Shown here one piece after another: positions 1 to 9,390 of a stretch of 52,730 nt of DNA (its first letter is position 1; the number at the start of each line of letters is the position of its first letter). The DNA is taken from positions 108,489 to 161,218 of the forward strand of contig KE159549.1 in assembly GCA_000403215.2 (NCBI GenBank). Direction: 5' to 3'. The DNA comes from Lachnospiraceae bacterium A4 (lineage in GTDB: Bacteria; Bacillota; Clostridia; Lachnospirales; Lachnospiraceae). A program made the translations under genes and the position numbers. Below the pieces are notes generated by a model. The model worked only from the letters and a program-made list of their open reading frames with translations. It had not been told where the DNA came from and did no database searches.

Positions 1-101
1 GAGAAATGTCCATCTCCTTGGCTCATTCATCTGAGATATGTAACTATAAATTCCTTGATTTTTTAAGGAAAATCACTTGACAATATAGGGAGGAAGATGA
101 A

Positions 102-1343
102 ATGAAGAAAAGAAAATTATTTTCAACAGTAGTAACAGGTGCTCTTATTGCAGCGCAGATGACAATGTCAGTTATGGCGGCGACAGGAAGCGTAAACACT
201 GATGTAACCACAAAGAATGCAGTAATCAGGGTACAGGTTCCCACGAAACTTGGAGTTGCTGTTGATGAATTTGAGACAGCGGGAGATGGTTCACAGATTT
301 ATTCCGAGGAGTTTGGGATTAAAAACTTTAGTACTGTTCCTGTGCATGTATCAACGGAATCCGTAGTGGTTGTAGGTACAGATGTAACACTTAAGGCTAC
401 TAAAGATGAGGTTGTTGAGGATGCGGCAAAGAAGGGAAATGCATGGTTGGCTGTAGCGGCAAAAACAGCGGCAGACAAATATGGCTCTGGGACAATCGCA
501 GATTTGACAGAAACCAGTTCAAATGTTACAACTGTTAACCCGGCAGACGGAAAGTCAAAACAAGAATTTTATCTTGATAAAGGAACAGGAAATGTAGAGT
601 ATAAGCTGCAGATTGCTGATACAGACGTTCCTTCCTATGCAGAGTTTTATGAACTTACAGAAGATACTACTATTACAGATGATACTAAGTTAGCAACAGC
701 ACTCAAGGCATCTGATATATATGTAGTTGCTTCAGCAGATGCTACCACGAATGGAGCGACTGTTAGTAAGTTGGAAAAGGATTCAACCGCGACTTATGCT
801 GGTACTAACAAATACTATAAGGCAGCAACAACGGCTTCGGTTCCGGCTGCAAGTAAGAACTATGTATACGCAGGTCAGACAACTGTTGGCGGAGAGGCTG
901 GATTCAGATTTGTTGGCAAGTTGTCAACAGGTAAGTCGGGTGGCTGGACAAAGAATGATTTTACCTCTATTACAATTAATTATGATATTACGGGTGTGCA
1001 GGGATCTGCATATGAGCTTGTAAAGGATAGCTGTACATATGGTCTGTATAAAGAGGCAGCAGTTAGCTTTAGTGCAGATGGTGTTATTACTCTTACAAAC
1101 TTTAATGGTGCTAATTATGCGTCATTAAGTATTAACGATGGAACAGATGATTATACATTGAATGATGCTGATCCAGCAGATGGTGAATGGGTATGGGATT
1201 CAGATGATTCATCAAGTGTAAAAACATTTACACTTGGTAGCAATTGGACGAGCTACATACTTGGAAAAACGATTACAGTAACAGTTAACTTACAGAATGG
1301 TACAACAATGGAGAGTACACCTGTTGCAGTTCCAACTAATTAA
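102..1343 (+). CDS. Secreted surface protein of unknown family
   Basis: The 413-residue product starts with a clear Sec signal peptide: KKRK, a hydrophobic stretch, then a likely signal peptidase I site at VMAA near residue 27. The mature part is rich in Thr, Ala, Val and Asp and predicted mostly beta-stranded. An early block (PTKLGVAVDEF, then IKNFSTVPVHV) resembles the opening strands of several Gram-positive surface or WxL-like proteins, but I see no WxL motif, LPxTG sorting signal or S-layer homology domain. The start is supported by the ribosome site AGGGAGGAAG at 88-97. A strong hairpin follows the gene, and the glycan locus lies behind it. The protein may be a substrate or product of that locus; this is inference from position only. 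Confidence 0.85.
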   Translation: MKKRKLFSTVVTGALIAAQMTMSVMAATGSVNTDVTTKNAVIRVQVPTKLGVAVDEFETAGDGSQIYSEEFGIKNFSTVPVHVSTESVVVVGTDVTLKATKDEVVEDAAKKGNAWLAVAAKTAADKYGSGTIADLTETSSNVTTVNPADGKSKQEFYLDKGTGNVEYKLQIADTDVPSYAEFYELTEDTTITDDTKLATALKASDIYVVASADATTNGATVSKLEKDSTATYAGTNKYYKAATTASVPAASKNYVYAGQTTVGGEAGFRFVGKLSTGKSGGWTKNDFTSITINYDITGVQGSAYELVKDSCTYGLYKEAAVSFSADGVITLTNFNGANYASLSINDGTDDYTLNDADPADGEWVWDSDDSSSVKTFTLGSNWTSYILGKTITVTVNLQNGTTMESTPVAVPTN

Positions 1344-1412
1344 CTTTATTTGTTAAATATTTTGGTAAAGTTAGGTTTGTTTTACTGTATGATAGTTATT
1401 ATAAGTTGGTTG

Positions 1413-1436
1413 TCCCCCACAATTTATTGTGGGGGA
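1413..1436 (+). terminator. Strong GC-rich hairpin after the surface protein gene
   Basis: CCCCCACAAT (1414-1423) and ATTGTGGGGG (1426-1435) form a perfect palindrome, extended by one T-A pair. No long T run follows; the next bases are AGCTGGCTTTAT. It may act as a leaky terminator or an mRNA-stabilising 3' end, keeping the surface protein expressed above the glycan genes. Confidence 0.7.
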
Positions 1437-1549
1437 GCTGGCTTTATAAAGAGTTTCTGAAAAAACAGGTCTGGGAGAAATAAATGATGATGTAAAATAT
1501 GAAATTGTTAATACAATATAATGTTTTACATCTTTTTTGGGAGTAAAGC

Positions 1550-2713
1550 ATGTTAAAAAGGCCATTTTATTTTGTGGATTATATTCAGATAAATAATGAG
1601 ATTTGGTTTACATCGGGAGATTACAACGGATTATATAAATACAATCTGGAAGAAAAAAGGACAGAAAGAATAGCAATATTTCCATATGAGCCATTTGAAC
1701 AAGTTGGATTATTTTTGAAGATGGTTCAATATAAAAACAGCTTAATTTTCGTGCCAGCAACCGCCAAGAGAATATATATATTTAATATTGAAGGCGGGGG
1801 TTTTACAGATGTAAAGATACCTGGCTTGTCAGATATTTTGCAGCCAATATATTTTGGTGAAGCAGTAATTTACAAGGAGTATCTTTACTTGTTAGGAGTA
1901 CGATATCCTGGAATAGTGAAAATTAATCTTGAGAGTTATGAAGTAGAGATTGTCGATCAGTGGTTGGATGAACTCAGTGATGAAATAATGTTGGATAAGA
2001 ATGAAAATATTTTGGGATATGGAGGAGTAGTGGAGGAGGACAGATTCCTGATTCCATGTTATCAGTGTAACAGAGTTTTGGAATTTAATATGAATACAGG
2101 CGAATATTGTTTTCATGAGATTGGTAATAAAGTAAATAAGTATGTCAGGATGATAAGAATTAAGGATACTTATGTATTAGTAACACATGATAATGAAGAA
2201 ATATGTCATGTTATTTTTTGGAATTATGTAAAAGGTGGATGTGAAGAAACACAGATTCAGATGCAGGCATTTGTGGACAGAGGGGTTATAGCGTATTTAG
2301 GTGATATTTGGGTTATATCATATATATCAAATGAAATCTGTCGATTGGAGACTGACGAAAGGAAAGCAAGTTATTATTCAGTAGCAGATGTAGAAAAAAT
2401 AAATATTGTATTTGCTGGAGTAATTGATAATAAATTGTATTTTTGTGATTATTCTACACAAGCATGGTATGTTATAAATAATTTTGGTGTGATAGAAAAA
2501 GCAGGGAGAGGCATAAAGGAATGCATAGATGAACATGAAATAGAAAAGTTGCTTTTGACAGAAAAATGGAGTAATCAATATTATGTTGAAGATTTTTTTC
2601 ATCCTTTGGAATTTCTGATTAAAAAGATTAAGAAATCAGATTATATTCATGATGACTTTCAAAAAAATGTCATTGCAGGAAATGTTATATATGAATCATT
2701 CAGTAGGAAGTGA
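1550..2713 (+). CDS. Cytoplasmic beta-propeller-like protein of unknown role
   Basis: The 387-residue product has no signal peptide or membrane segment. Its sequence shows repeated short blade-like units of the pattern 'hydrophobic-x-Y-x-N', for example LYKYNLEEK, IYIFNIEGG, IVKINLESY and LEFNMNTG. Each is followed by a turn and strands such as YLYLLGVRYPG, typical of six- or seven-bladed propellers. No catalytic motif is recognisable. GGGAG lies about 6 bases before the ATG. It is the first gene of the glycan locus, 207 bases after the surface protein and 106 before the first methyltransferase. Propeller proteins often act as scaffolds or sensors, but nothing in the sequence fixes the role. 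Confidence 0.8.
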   Translation: MLKRPFYFVDYIQINNEIWFTSGDYNGLYKYNLEEKRTERIAIFPYEPFEQVGLFLKMVQYKNSLIFVPATAKRIYIFNIEGGGFTDVKIPGLSDILQPIYFGEAVIYKEYLYLLGVRYPGIVKINLESYEVEIVDQWLDELSDEIMLDKNENILGYGGVVEEDRFLIPCYQCNRVLEFNMNTGEYCFHEIGNKVNKYVRMIRIKDTYVLVTHDNEEICHVIFWNYVKGGCEETQIQMQAFVDRGVIAYLGDIWVISYISNEICRLETDERKASYYSVADVEKINIVFAGVIDNKLYFCDYSTQAWYVINNFGVIEKAGRGIKECIDEHEIEKLLLTEKWSNQYYVEDFFHPLEFLIKKIKKSDYIHDDFQKNVIAGNVIYESFSRK

Positions 2714-2818
2714 CATTTTCTTCTGAAAGTGGAAAACAAGGTAGACATGTTGAAGTTTGTTTAATGAAGAGAAAAGATAGAACACAATGAATAAAATCAT
2801 AAAAGGAGAAAAAATAAG

Positions 2819-3919
2819 ATGTTTTTTGAGGAAAAGTTAGAAGAGATAAGAATGGCAATTGATCAAATGAATGAAAGTGAAAGAATAGTAGTATGGGGAA
2901 CAGGGAGACATACGGATGAATTAATGAAATATACAAAGCTCTTATTGTATCCTAACGTGATGTTTGCAAGTAGAGATCATAGTGATGATTTATATTTTGG
3001 AAGGGCAATAACTGAAACATCAGAGTTAGACTTGAACGGGATTGACAGTATTGTAATATCATCGTATAAATTTCAGGATGAGATTGAGAAAGAAATAAGA
3101 AATAAGAAATTTAGTGGGAAAATCATAAAATTTTATAATACGGGAAGTGAAAGTGAATTTTATCTGATGCCTCATTCCGACAGTAAAAAAGGATTTTATG
3201 TACAGGGGGATTATGCGTCATGGGAGGAGGCAAAGAAACATGCAGATGGATATGATAACCAGGTTATTTTAGATAAGGTTTATAGGGCTACTTTGGAAGT
3301 GATGAACGGAAAAGCAAAGTATGAGAGGGATTCTGTTGTGTTTTATGATACAGCATATACATATCATTTGCTCACTCTGATTGGAGTAATATGCAGCCTG
3401 AAAGATACGATAAATGTTGTTGATGTCGGGGGGGCGTTAGGAAGTCTGTATTGGCAGAATAAAGATTTTTTAGATGTTTATGAGGGGAAAAATATTTTAT
3501 GGGAAATTGTCGAACATCCAAATTATGTAAAATGCGGAAGAGAAAAGATACAACATGAAAAAATTAATTTTTGGGACGATTTGAGTGATATACAACGTGC
3601 GGATATTGTGATTTTTTCAGGGGTATTGCAGTGTATTAAGGATTATGAAGTAATGGTTAAAAAGGCTATAAAATTAAGGCCTAAGTACATTTTGATAGAC
3701 AGGACAATGTTTTCGGTAAGGAGTAGAATTGCCATTCAGTATGCAGATGAGACAATATGTACAAATGCTTATCCGATAAAGATATTTGAAGAAACGGAAA
3801 TATTACAGTTAATGGAAGGTTATCATCTGAAGGTACAATTTCCATCCTGTGTGGACGGTATTTTTTATGTGGATAGACAGAGGGTTGATGTAAAATGTAT
3901 GATTTTTGAGTTGGAGTAA
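2819..3919 (+). CDS. Rossmann module fused to LIC12133/TIGR04325-type methyltransferase
   Basis: Residues about 21-115 form the locus-wide Rossmann-like module (RIVVWGTGRHTDEL, then DSIVISS). From about residue 133 the protein matches the putative methyltransferase family named after LIC12133. It shows SWEEAKKHADGYD, then YERDSVVF, the SAM-binding VVDVGGALGSLYWQ, then WEIVEHPNYV, FSGVLQCI and ILIDRT. That family is usually 250-280 residues; the extra N-terminal length here is the added module. It probably methylates a sugar of the surface glycan in the cytoplasm, but the acceptor is unknown. The ribosome site AAAAGGAG at 2802-2809 supports the ATG. Confidence 0.85.
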   Translation: MFFEEKLEEIRMAIDQMNESERIVVWGTGRHTDELMKYTKLLLYPNVMFASRDHSDDLYFGRAITETSELDLNGIDSIVISSYKFQDEIEKEIRNKKFSGKIIKFYNTGSESEFYLMPHSDSKKGFYVQGDYASWEEAKKHADGYDNQVILDKVYRATLEVMNGKAKYERDSVVFYDTAYTYHLLTLIGVICSLKDTINVVDVGGALGSLYWQNKDFLDVYEGKNILWEIVEHPNYVKCGREKIQHEKINFWDDLSDIQRADIVIFSGVLQCIKDYEVMVKKAIKLRPKYILIDRTMFSVRSRIAIQYADETICTNAYPIKIFEETEILQLMEGYHLKVQFPSCVDGIFYVDRQRVDVKCMIFELE

Positions 3920-3949
3920 TATAGAAAGTATAATCTTTATATGAATTAG

Positions 3950-4431
3950 CGATACCAAAGGAAAAAGTTCTTATTTGAAAATTTTAAGATAGATTTGGGA
4001 GAAGGTCATGTACTGCCAAGATATGAGAAATTCTATAAAATGTATGACAGTTTTTTTCGTATTTGGCACAAATGACACAAGAAAAGGAAGGAAAGTGGAA
4101 TATTGATATTGGAGCAAGTGTAGGAGATACATTAGCCGCCATATGGAATTATACCGACGATTTTGTTCTGTGCATAGAGCCGGTGAAAAAGTTTTTGGAG
4201 CTTTTGACTGATAATGTCCAACGTTTTGGAATAAATGACAAAGTATGTTTGGAGCAGGCATTTATTACAGATAATATGAATCAAATCTTTCAGACTGAAA
4301 TTTCTGAAAAAGGAACAACTGTTAAGAAAATTACACAGGATGTATGCCATGCGGTTTCTGGCAAAACATTAGATTGTCTGATAAAAGAAAATGGATTAGC
4401 ATTGAGCGAAATATTTAGAATAATGAAATAA
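3950..4431 (+). pseudogene. Broken FkbM-type methyltransferase
   Basis: Two reading frames together match an FkbM SAM-dependent methyltransferase. Bases 3950-4075 read ...LPRYEKFYKMYDSFF and then hit a stop. From 4063 the next frame reads LAQMTQEKEGKWNIDIGASVGDT. Adding one base just after the T run at 4051-4057 (for example CCG TAT for CGT AT) would join them as DSFFPYLAQM, which fits the family. The 5' end has no start codon after the stop at 3947-3949. The 3' end stops after TLDCLIKENGLAL, before the usual DxEGAE motif. The gene is thus truncated at both ends and frameshifted. The downstream frame has no convincing ribosome site. Confidence 0.8.
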
Positions 4432-4496
4432 TGCGCTAAAAAATTCATATTAGATTACGAAAGGAACAAAAATATTTACTATGAAAGGGAGAGGGT

Positions 4497-5633
4497 ATGA
4501 ATTATATACCTGTAAATGAACCGTTATTAAATGGGAATGAAAAAGAGTATTTGTGCGAGTGTATTGATAAGGGATGGATTTCTTCTGAGGGACCATTTGT
4601 TAAAGAATTTGAGCAGAAGATGAGTGTTGTTGTTAATAGAGGGTATGGTATTGCGGTTTCCAGTGGTACTGCAGCACTGGAAATAGCTGTACAGGCATTG
4701 GGCATTGGTAAGGGAGATGAGGTAATTATGCCTACATTTACTATTATTTCATGTGCAATGGCAGTTATGAAAGTAGGAGCTGTTCCTGTATTAGTTGATA
4801 GTGATCTGTATACTTGGAATATGAATGTGGACGAAATTGAGGCTAAGATAACACCGAGAACAAAGGCTATTATGATAGTCCATTTGTATGGACTTCCTGT
4901 AAAAGTTGATAGGGTTATGGCATTGGCAAAAAAATTTAATTTGAAAATTATTGAAGATGCGGCGGAGATGCATGGTCAGACATATAATAAGAAACCTTGT
5001 GGAAGTTTCGGAGATATCAGCATATTCAGTTTTTATCCAAATAAGCATATTACCACAGGCGAAGGTGGAATGGTGTTGACAGATGATAAGGAAATAGCTG
5101 AACGATGTAGAATGCTTAGAAATCTTTGCTTTAGGAAGGATGTTCGTTATGTGCATGATGAAATCAGTGGTAATTATCGTTTTACCAATTTACAGGCAGC
5201 AGTCGGATTAGCACAATTGGAAAGATTACATGAGTTTATAGAAAAGAAAAGATGGATGGGCAGATATTATACTGAGCGGTTGCAAGATGTAGAAGGATTA
5301 ATACTTCCAATTGAAAAAACTGAATATGCCGAGAATATTTATTGGGTGTATGGGATTGTATTAGATAAAAATATTCAAGCAGATAATAGAACGGTACAAA
5401 GGCTTTTAGAAGAAGAAGGGATTGGTTCGAGAGCTTTCTTTTGGTGTATGCATCAGCAGCCAGTATACCAGCAGCAAGGAATGTTTGTGAATGAGATGTA
5501 TCTTAATGCAGAGTATCTGGCAAGAAAAGGGTTTTATATCCCAAGCGGACTTGCTCTTACAAAGGAGCAAATGAATATTGTGGCAGAAAAAGTTTTAAAA
5601 GTAGTTAACAATATTAAGAAGGGTACGGAGTAG
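4497..5633 (+). CDS. DegT/DnrJ/EryC1/StrS sugar aminotransferase (perosamine synthase-like)
   Basis: The 378-residue product is full length for PLP-dependent aminotransferases that convert an NDP-4-keto-6-deoxysugar to the 4-amino sugar. It shows GWISSEGPFVKEFE at 27-40, the SSGTAAL phosphate-binding loop at 55-61, the PLP-contacting EDAAE at 153-157 and the Schiff-base lysine K183 in SFYPNKHITTGEGG. The substrate is probably GDP- or UDP-4-keto-6-deoxyhexose. The matching 4,6-dehydratase is not in the window and must be encoded elsewhere. The start has a GAAAGGGAGAGGG ribosome site. The gene gives the locus its own amino-deoxysugar, and its AT-rich codon use matches its neighbours. Confidence 0.92.
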   Translation: MNYIPVNEPLLNGNEKEYLCECIDKGWISSEGPFVKEFEQKMSVVVNRGYGIAVSSGTAALEIAVQALGIGKGDEVIMPTFTIISCAMAVMKVGAVPVLVDSDLYTWNMNVDEIEAKITPRTKAIMIVHLYGLPVKVDRVMALAKKFNLKIIEDAAEMHGQTYNKKPCGSFGDISIFSFYPNKHITTGEGGMVLTDDKEIAERCRMLRNLCFRKDVRYVHDEISGNYRFTNLQAAVGLAQLERLHEFIEKKRWMGRYYTERLQDVEGLILPIEKTEYAENIYWVYGIVLDKNIQADNRTVQRLLEEEGIGSRAFFWCMHQQPVYQQQGMFVNEMYLNAEYLARKGFYIPSGLALTKEQMNIVAEKVLKVVNNIKKGTE

Positions 5634-5668
5634 CAGAAATGTATGAATAGCAGCATGGAGGAGACAGG

Positions 5669-6844
5669 ATGCATAAAATGAATGTATTAATATATGGATA
5701 TGGGGAAACATACCAAAAAAATGTTTATTGGATTAACCAGTTATATAATATAGTAGGGATTACTGATTCTAAATTTAATATATCAAGCTGGGAAATGAAG
5801 AAATACAAAGTTGAAGATGCGGTTAATCTGGCGTTTGACATAATTTTGATAACAAGTATATTTTTTGAAGAAATCAAAGCAAGTCTGATAGGAAGGTTTA
5901 ACATAGAGGAGTCAAAAATATCCTGGTTTATGGATGAGTTTTGCAATGAACGTTGTGAAACATTCGGAGAAAAAAATCCAAACGTTATATTTTATATTTA
6001 CAGGGCACATTGGCAGGAATCAAAAAATGGATTTTACAATTTTTTTGACCGGGCTATGGCATTATATTATAAAACACGACAACTAGGATATGAATTATTA
6101 GTTGATATGAAAAATTATTATACAGAATATAGCGGATTAGATCGTTATGGCATTGTAAATGTATGGGAGGACTACTATGAACAGCCGTCTAAATATACAC
6201 TTGATGAGGCATATCAAAGTAAAAAGGTTATTTTAAGTAAGTTTGACAGTGTAGAATATAATTATTTAACACTGTCAAAAAGTGAGTATTTATCTTGCGA
6301 ATGGTGGAGGGAAACTTATGAAAATTTAGGAAAAGTGACTCATTTTACGCCAAGTCAGATGTTAAAAAATCAAATTAATAAAGAATTAAATCACCTGAAG
6401 ATGTCAGGAAAAATTTTAGGAGTATTGGCAAGAGGTACAGATTATGTTTGTTTGAAACCTAAAAATCATCCGATTCCTTTTGATACAGATTTATTAATTG
6501 ATGAATGTCAAAGCAAATTTCAGAAGGGAGAGTATAATTATATTTATTTAGCAACAGAAGATTTAAATATTTTTGAGAAGTTTAAGAAATCTTTTGGTGA
6601 AAATCTGCTTTTCACAGAACAAACAAGAGTAAAAACTGATATAAATAAGATGTTAATAGATGTAAAATTTGAAAGAGAAAATGATAATTATTTAAGAGGA
6701 TTGGAATACTGTACAGCTATAGAAGTTTTAGCAAGATGTAATTATTTATTAGCCAACTGTTATTGTTATGGTGCACTTGGAGCACTTGCTATAGGAGGGG
6801 GGAGTATTAAAAGCGAAATTCTGGATATGGGAATATATGATTGA
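5669..6844 (+). CDS. Rossmann module fused to a putative GT-B transferase (NodZ/fucosyltransferase-like)
   Basis: Residues 4-88 are the locus-wide Rossmann-like module (MNVLIYGYGETYQKN, ITDSK, DIILITS). Residues about 105-391 form a second domain with LGVLARGTDYV at 250-260, followed by HPIPFDTDLL and IYLATED. It ends with an ND..RGLEYCTAIEVLARC block. The RGTDY element and the following order resemble GDP-fucose-binding GT23/NodZ-type enzymes, where Arg and Asp contact the nucleotide sugar. I infer a sugar transferase but cannot name the donor. The stop overlaps the next gene by 8 bases, so the two are translationally coupled. GGAGGAGACAGG precedes the ATG. Confidence 0.7.
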   Translation: MHKMNVLIYGYGETYQKNVYWINQLYNIVGITDSKFNISSWEMKKYKVEDAVNLAFDIILITSIFFEEIKASLIGRFNIEESKISWFMDEFCNERCETFGEKNPNVIFYIYRAHWQESKNGFYNFFDRAMALYYKTRQLGYELLVDMKNYYTEYSGLDRYGIVNVWEDYYEQPSKYTLDEAYQSKKVILSKFDSVEYNYLTLSKSEYLSCEWWRETYENLGKVTHFTPSQMLKNQINKELNHLKMSGKILGVLARGTDYVCLKPKNHPIPFDTDLLIDECQSKFQKGEYNYIYLATEDLNIFEKFKKSFGENLLFTEQTRVKTDINKMLIDVKFERENDNYLRGLEYCTAIEVLARCNYLLANCYCYGALGALAIGGGSIKSEILDMGIYD

Positions 6845-7970
6845 AAGTGAGGAAATTAGAATAGTGAAGGTTGTATTATTTGGAACAGGAAATTATGCAA
6901 GAAATATATATTCTAAAATTGAGAAGAATCTTTCTGGACTTGATATCGTTGGATTTTGTGATAATAATTCAGATAATTGGGGAGAATGTTTTGGCAGGAG
7001 AGTATATGCGCCACATGAACTGGGGAAGGAAATAGATAAGATTATTATTTTGTCGAATCTGAATTTTGAGGAAATTAAAGACGGGTTAATATACTGGCAT
7101 AAAATACCCGAAGATAAGATTGAAAATATTTATTTTTTATTAAAGTGTTTAATGTCAGAAAAATATCAGACTTCTGAAGATTTGGATATATTGGAAACCC
7201 TAGAGTATTGGAAAAATAATCAGCTTACTGTATTTAATCAGTTTGTAAAGGAAGAAATGTTTCATGTGGTAGAATGGGATTATATAGAAAATATGCCATT
7301 TATAATATTGGAAGATAAGAAAATGTATTACCCATATGATACTAAGTTTGAAAGTTTTGAAGGTAAAAAAATTATAAGAAATGTAATGCAGGAGCAACAG
7401 GAAACATCTCCGCATTTATATATTAAAGATGATATTACGATAAATGAAGGGGATATTATTGCTGATGTTGGAGCGGCAGAAGGAGATTTTTCGATACGTT
7501 TTGTTGAAAAGGCTTCTAAAATCTATTTATTTGAGGGAGATAAAAAATGGTGGAAACCATTAAGAAAAACGTTTGAAAAATTTAAAGACAAGATAGAATT
7601 TATTAATAAATATGCAGGATATATAGATGATAATAATTTGGTTAGAATGGATACGATAATAAAGGAAAAAATAGATTTTTTGAAAATGGATGTTGAGGGA
7701 TCAGAATGTGAAGCATTATTAGGTGCAAGAAAATTATTAATTAATGGGAATGTCAAGTGTGCCATTTGCAGTTATCATAGGGCAGGGGATGAAATTGCTT
7801 TAAAAGATATTTTGAATGCTTACGGTTATAGGACTAATACATCTATGGGGTATATGCTCTATTATCATGATGCAAATATATTTTCTACTCTTGATTTTAG
7901 GCGTGGAATTGTTTATGGCAGAAAGGAAAAAGGGTTGACATTAAGAAGAGGTTATAATGAGACAAATTGA
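6837..7970 (+). CDS. Rossmann module fused to FkbM methyltransferase
   Basis: Residues about 8-92 form the Rossmann-like module (VKVVLFGTGNYARN, GFCDNNSDNWG, IIILSN). The C-terminal half, from about residue 195, is an FkbM methyltransferase. It shows the SAM-binding IADVGAAEGDFS, the acidic YLFEGD at the end of the second strand, and LKMDVEGSECEALLGA, the family's hallmark. FkbM enzymes O-methylate sugar or polyketide hydroxyls in the cytoplasm. The gene overlaps its predecessor by 8 bases and the next gene by 14, so the three form one translational unit. The middle region (95-190) matches nothing I recognise. Confidence 0.87.
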   Translation: MIESEEIRIVKVVLFGTGNYARNIYSKIEKNLSGLDIVGFCDNNSDNWGECFGRRVYAPHELGKEIDKIIILSNLNFEEIKDGLIYWHKIPEDKIENIYFLLKCLMSEKYQTSEDLDILETLEYWKNNQLTVFNQFVKEEMFHVVEWDYIENMPFIILEDKKMYYPYDTKFESFEGKKIIRNVMQEQQETSPHLYIKDDITINEGDIIADVGAAEGDFSIRFVEKASKIYLFEGDKKWWKPLRKTFEKFKDKIEFINKYAGYIDDNNLVRMDTIIKEKIDFLKMDVEGSECEALLGARKLLINGNVKCAICSYHRAGDEIALKDILNAYGYRTNTSMGYMLYYHDANIFSTLDFRRGIVYGRKEKGLTLRRGYNETN

Positions 7971-8397
7971 AGAAGTAAAGAAAAGGGAAAAATTGTTAGC
8001 GATGATTATACGCAGCAATTATACATATGAAGGAGTAGATTTTATTACGCCGAATCAGTATTCACAACAAGTGGCATATATGCATCATCCGGCAGGAAAG
8101 GTAATAGATGCACATATACATAATTTGGTACACAGAAATGTGGTATTGACGCAGGAAGTGTTATTCATAAAAAAAGGAAAAATGAGAATAGATTTTTATG
8201 ATGAATATGAAGACTATCTGGAAAGCCGAAATCTATATGCAGGCGACACTATTCTGTTGGTGTCAGGAGGGCATGGCTTTAAAGTGCTGGAAGAAGTAGA
8301 AATGATTGAGGTAAAACAGGGACCGTATGCAGGTGAGAGCGATAAAAAGAAATTTGTTGGCGTAGCTGAAGATGCGATTAAATATATACAGGGATAG
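7957..8397 (+). CDS. Small cupin-fold protein
   Basis: The 146-residue product has a single cupin core. The first motif is HIHN...RNVVLTQEVLFIKKGKMRIDFYD, the second GDTILLVSGGHGFKVLEEVEMIEVKQGPY. The two His of HIH, the Glu of QEVLF and the His of GGHGF fit the usual cupin metal ligands. Cupins of this size in glycan loci are often sugar-nucleotide epimerases, isomerases or regulatory binders; this one lacks the RmlC-type signature, so the reaction is open. The start lies inside the end of the FkbM gene behind AGAGG. Confidence 0.75.
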   Translation: MRQIEEVKKREKLLAMIIRSNYTYEGVDFITPNQYSQQVAYMHHPAGKVIDAHIHNLVHRNVVLTQEVLFIKKGKMRIDFYDEYEDYLESRNLYAGDTILLVSGGHGFKVLEEVEMIEVKQGPYAGESDKKKFVGVAEDAIKYIQG

Positions 8398-8457
8398 GAA
8401 GATATGGAATAGTAAATAAAAGGATTACTATGGGGAATGCCGGATGGGAGGGACTGC

Positions 8458-9125
8458 ATGGAAGTGTTTCGGGATTATGCATATTATTATAATACATTTT
8501 ATCAGGATATAGATTATCGGACAGAGGCTGGACAATTTGATATATTATTGAAAAAATATGGAGACCGTAACATTAAAACAATACTTAATTTTGGGTGTGG
8601 TACCGGAAAGCATGATATCGAATTGTCCAGATTGAGATATGAGTGTAGTGGGATTGATATGAGTCCTGCAATGATTGAAATAGTCAGAGAAAATAGTAGG
8701 AAGGAAAACGTTAGCATAAGATTTTCGGTGGCTGATATTAGAAAGTATGTATCGGTTAAAAAATATGAAGCTGTAATGGCGCTTTTCATGTATGGTATGG
8801 ACCAGGAGTATTAAGTGATAAATCTCTGGTTCGCGTAAAAGAAGTTCAGGATGAGAAATTCAAATTGATTCGTGTAGTCAGAACAATTATGCATGATAAA
8901 ACAAATACTGTAGATGTTTTTTATGAGGTTTTGGCAATTGAAAAAATATCAAATGAAACGAGAGTGATAAATGAAGTACATAATATGCGATATTTTTTCA
9001 GAGCACAATTAGAAACATTTCTAAAAGAAACTGAATTTGAGCTTATTGATAATTTGGAGTGTAAAACGCTTGAAGAAACGGTTTATAGTTCATGGACAAG
9101 TTATTTTGTTGCAAGAGCTATATGA
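8458..9125 (+). pseudogene. Broken class I SAM methyltransferase
   Basis: The start at 8458 has GGGAGGG at 8445-8451. The first part contains a good SAM motif (ILNFGCGTGKHDIELS), GIDMSPAMIE and VADIRKY, then ends at 8814. The rest continues in another frame as WYGPGVLSDKSLVRVK, then VVRTIMHDKTNTVDVFYEV and HNMRYFF, ending in SWTSYFVARAI. Intact relatives, as I recall them, carry several tens of residues between LFHV and WYGPG. Here one T is missing in the run at about 8771-8776, and the middle block is deleted, leaving FHV joined to WYGPG. The gene cannot make a working enzyme. Confidence 0.82.
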
Positions 9126-9390
9126 GATGTATTATTTGGTGGTAAGTTTGAAACAAACAAAAAACAGGCATTTTTTAGGGTGTAGCAACATAAACAGACT
9201 CGCATAGCGAGCCTTGGATACCAATATTCCCACCTTAAAACTACTTTGGCGCACCTGCACATCAAAACCAAACGAATGGGTGAATCTGATACTGATGCCG
9301 GGATGCCATAGTTGTATTTTGAGGTAGGAAAATTATATCACAAAAATTTGAAAAGCGAAAGCCGAAATAAGGTTTCATAACCCCATCGAT
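9126..9390. other. Non-coding block, possible remnant of inserted DNA
   Basis: No gene is visible between the broken methyltransferase and the next glycosyltransferase. The stretch from about 9175 to 9310 is noticeably more GC-rich than the flanking genes and contains the palindrome-like ACTCGCATAGCGAGCC. On the minus strand two frames stay open for over 100 bases but match nothing I know. It may be a relic of an inserted element or a long untranslated leader for the gene at 9419. Confidence 0.35.

Noticed and set aside
77-82. TTGACA just before the first gene as a -35 box
   Set aside because: It lies only 20 bases before the start codon at 102, leaving no room for a -10 box and leader.
1517-1522. 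TATAAT before the propeller-like gene as a promoter
   Set aside because: No acceptable -35 hexamer stands 16-18 bases upstream in this AT-rich stretch.
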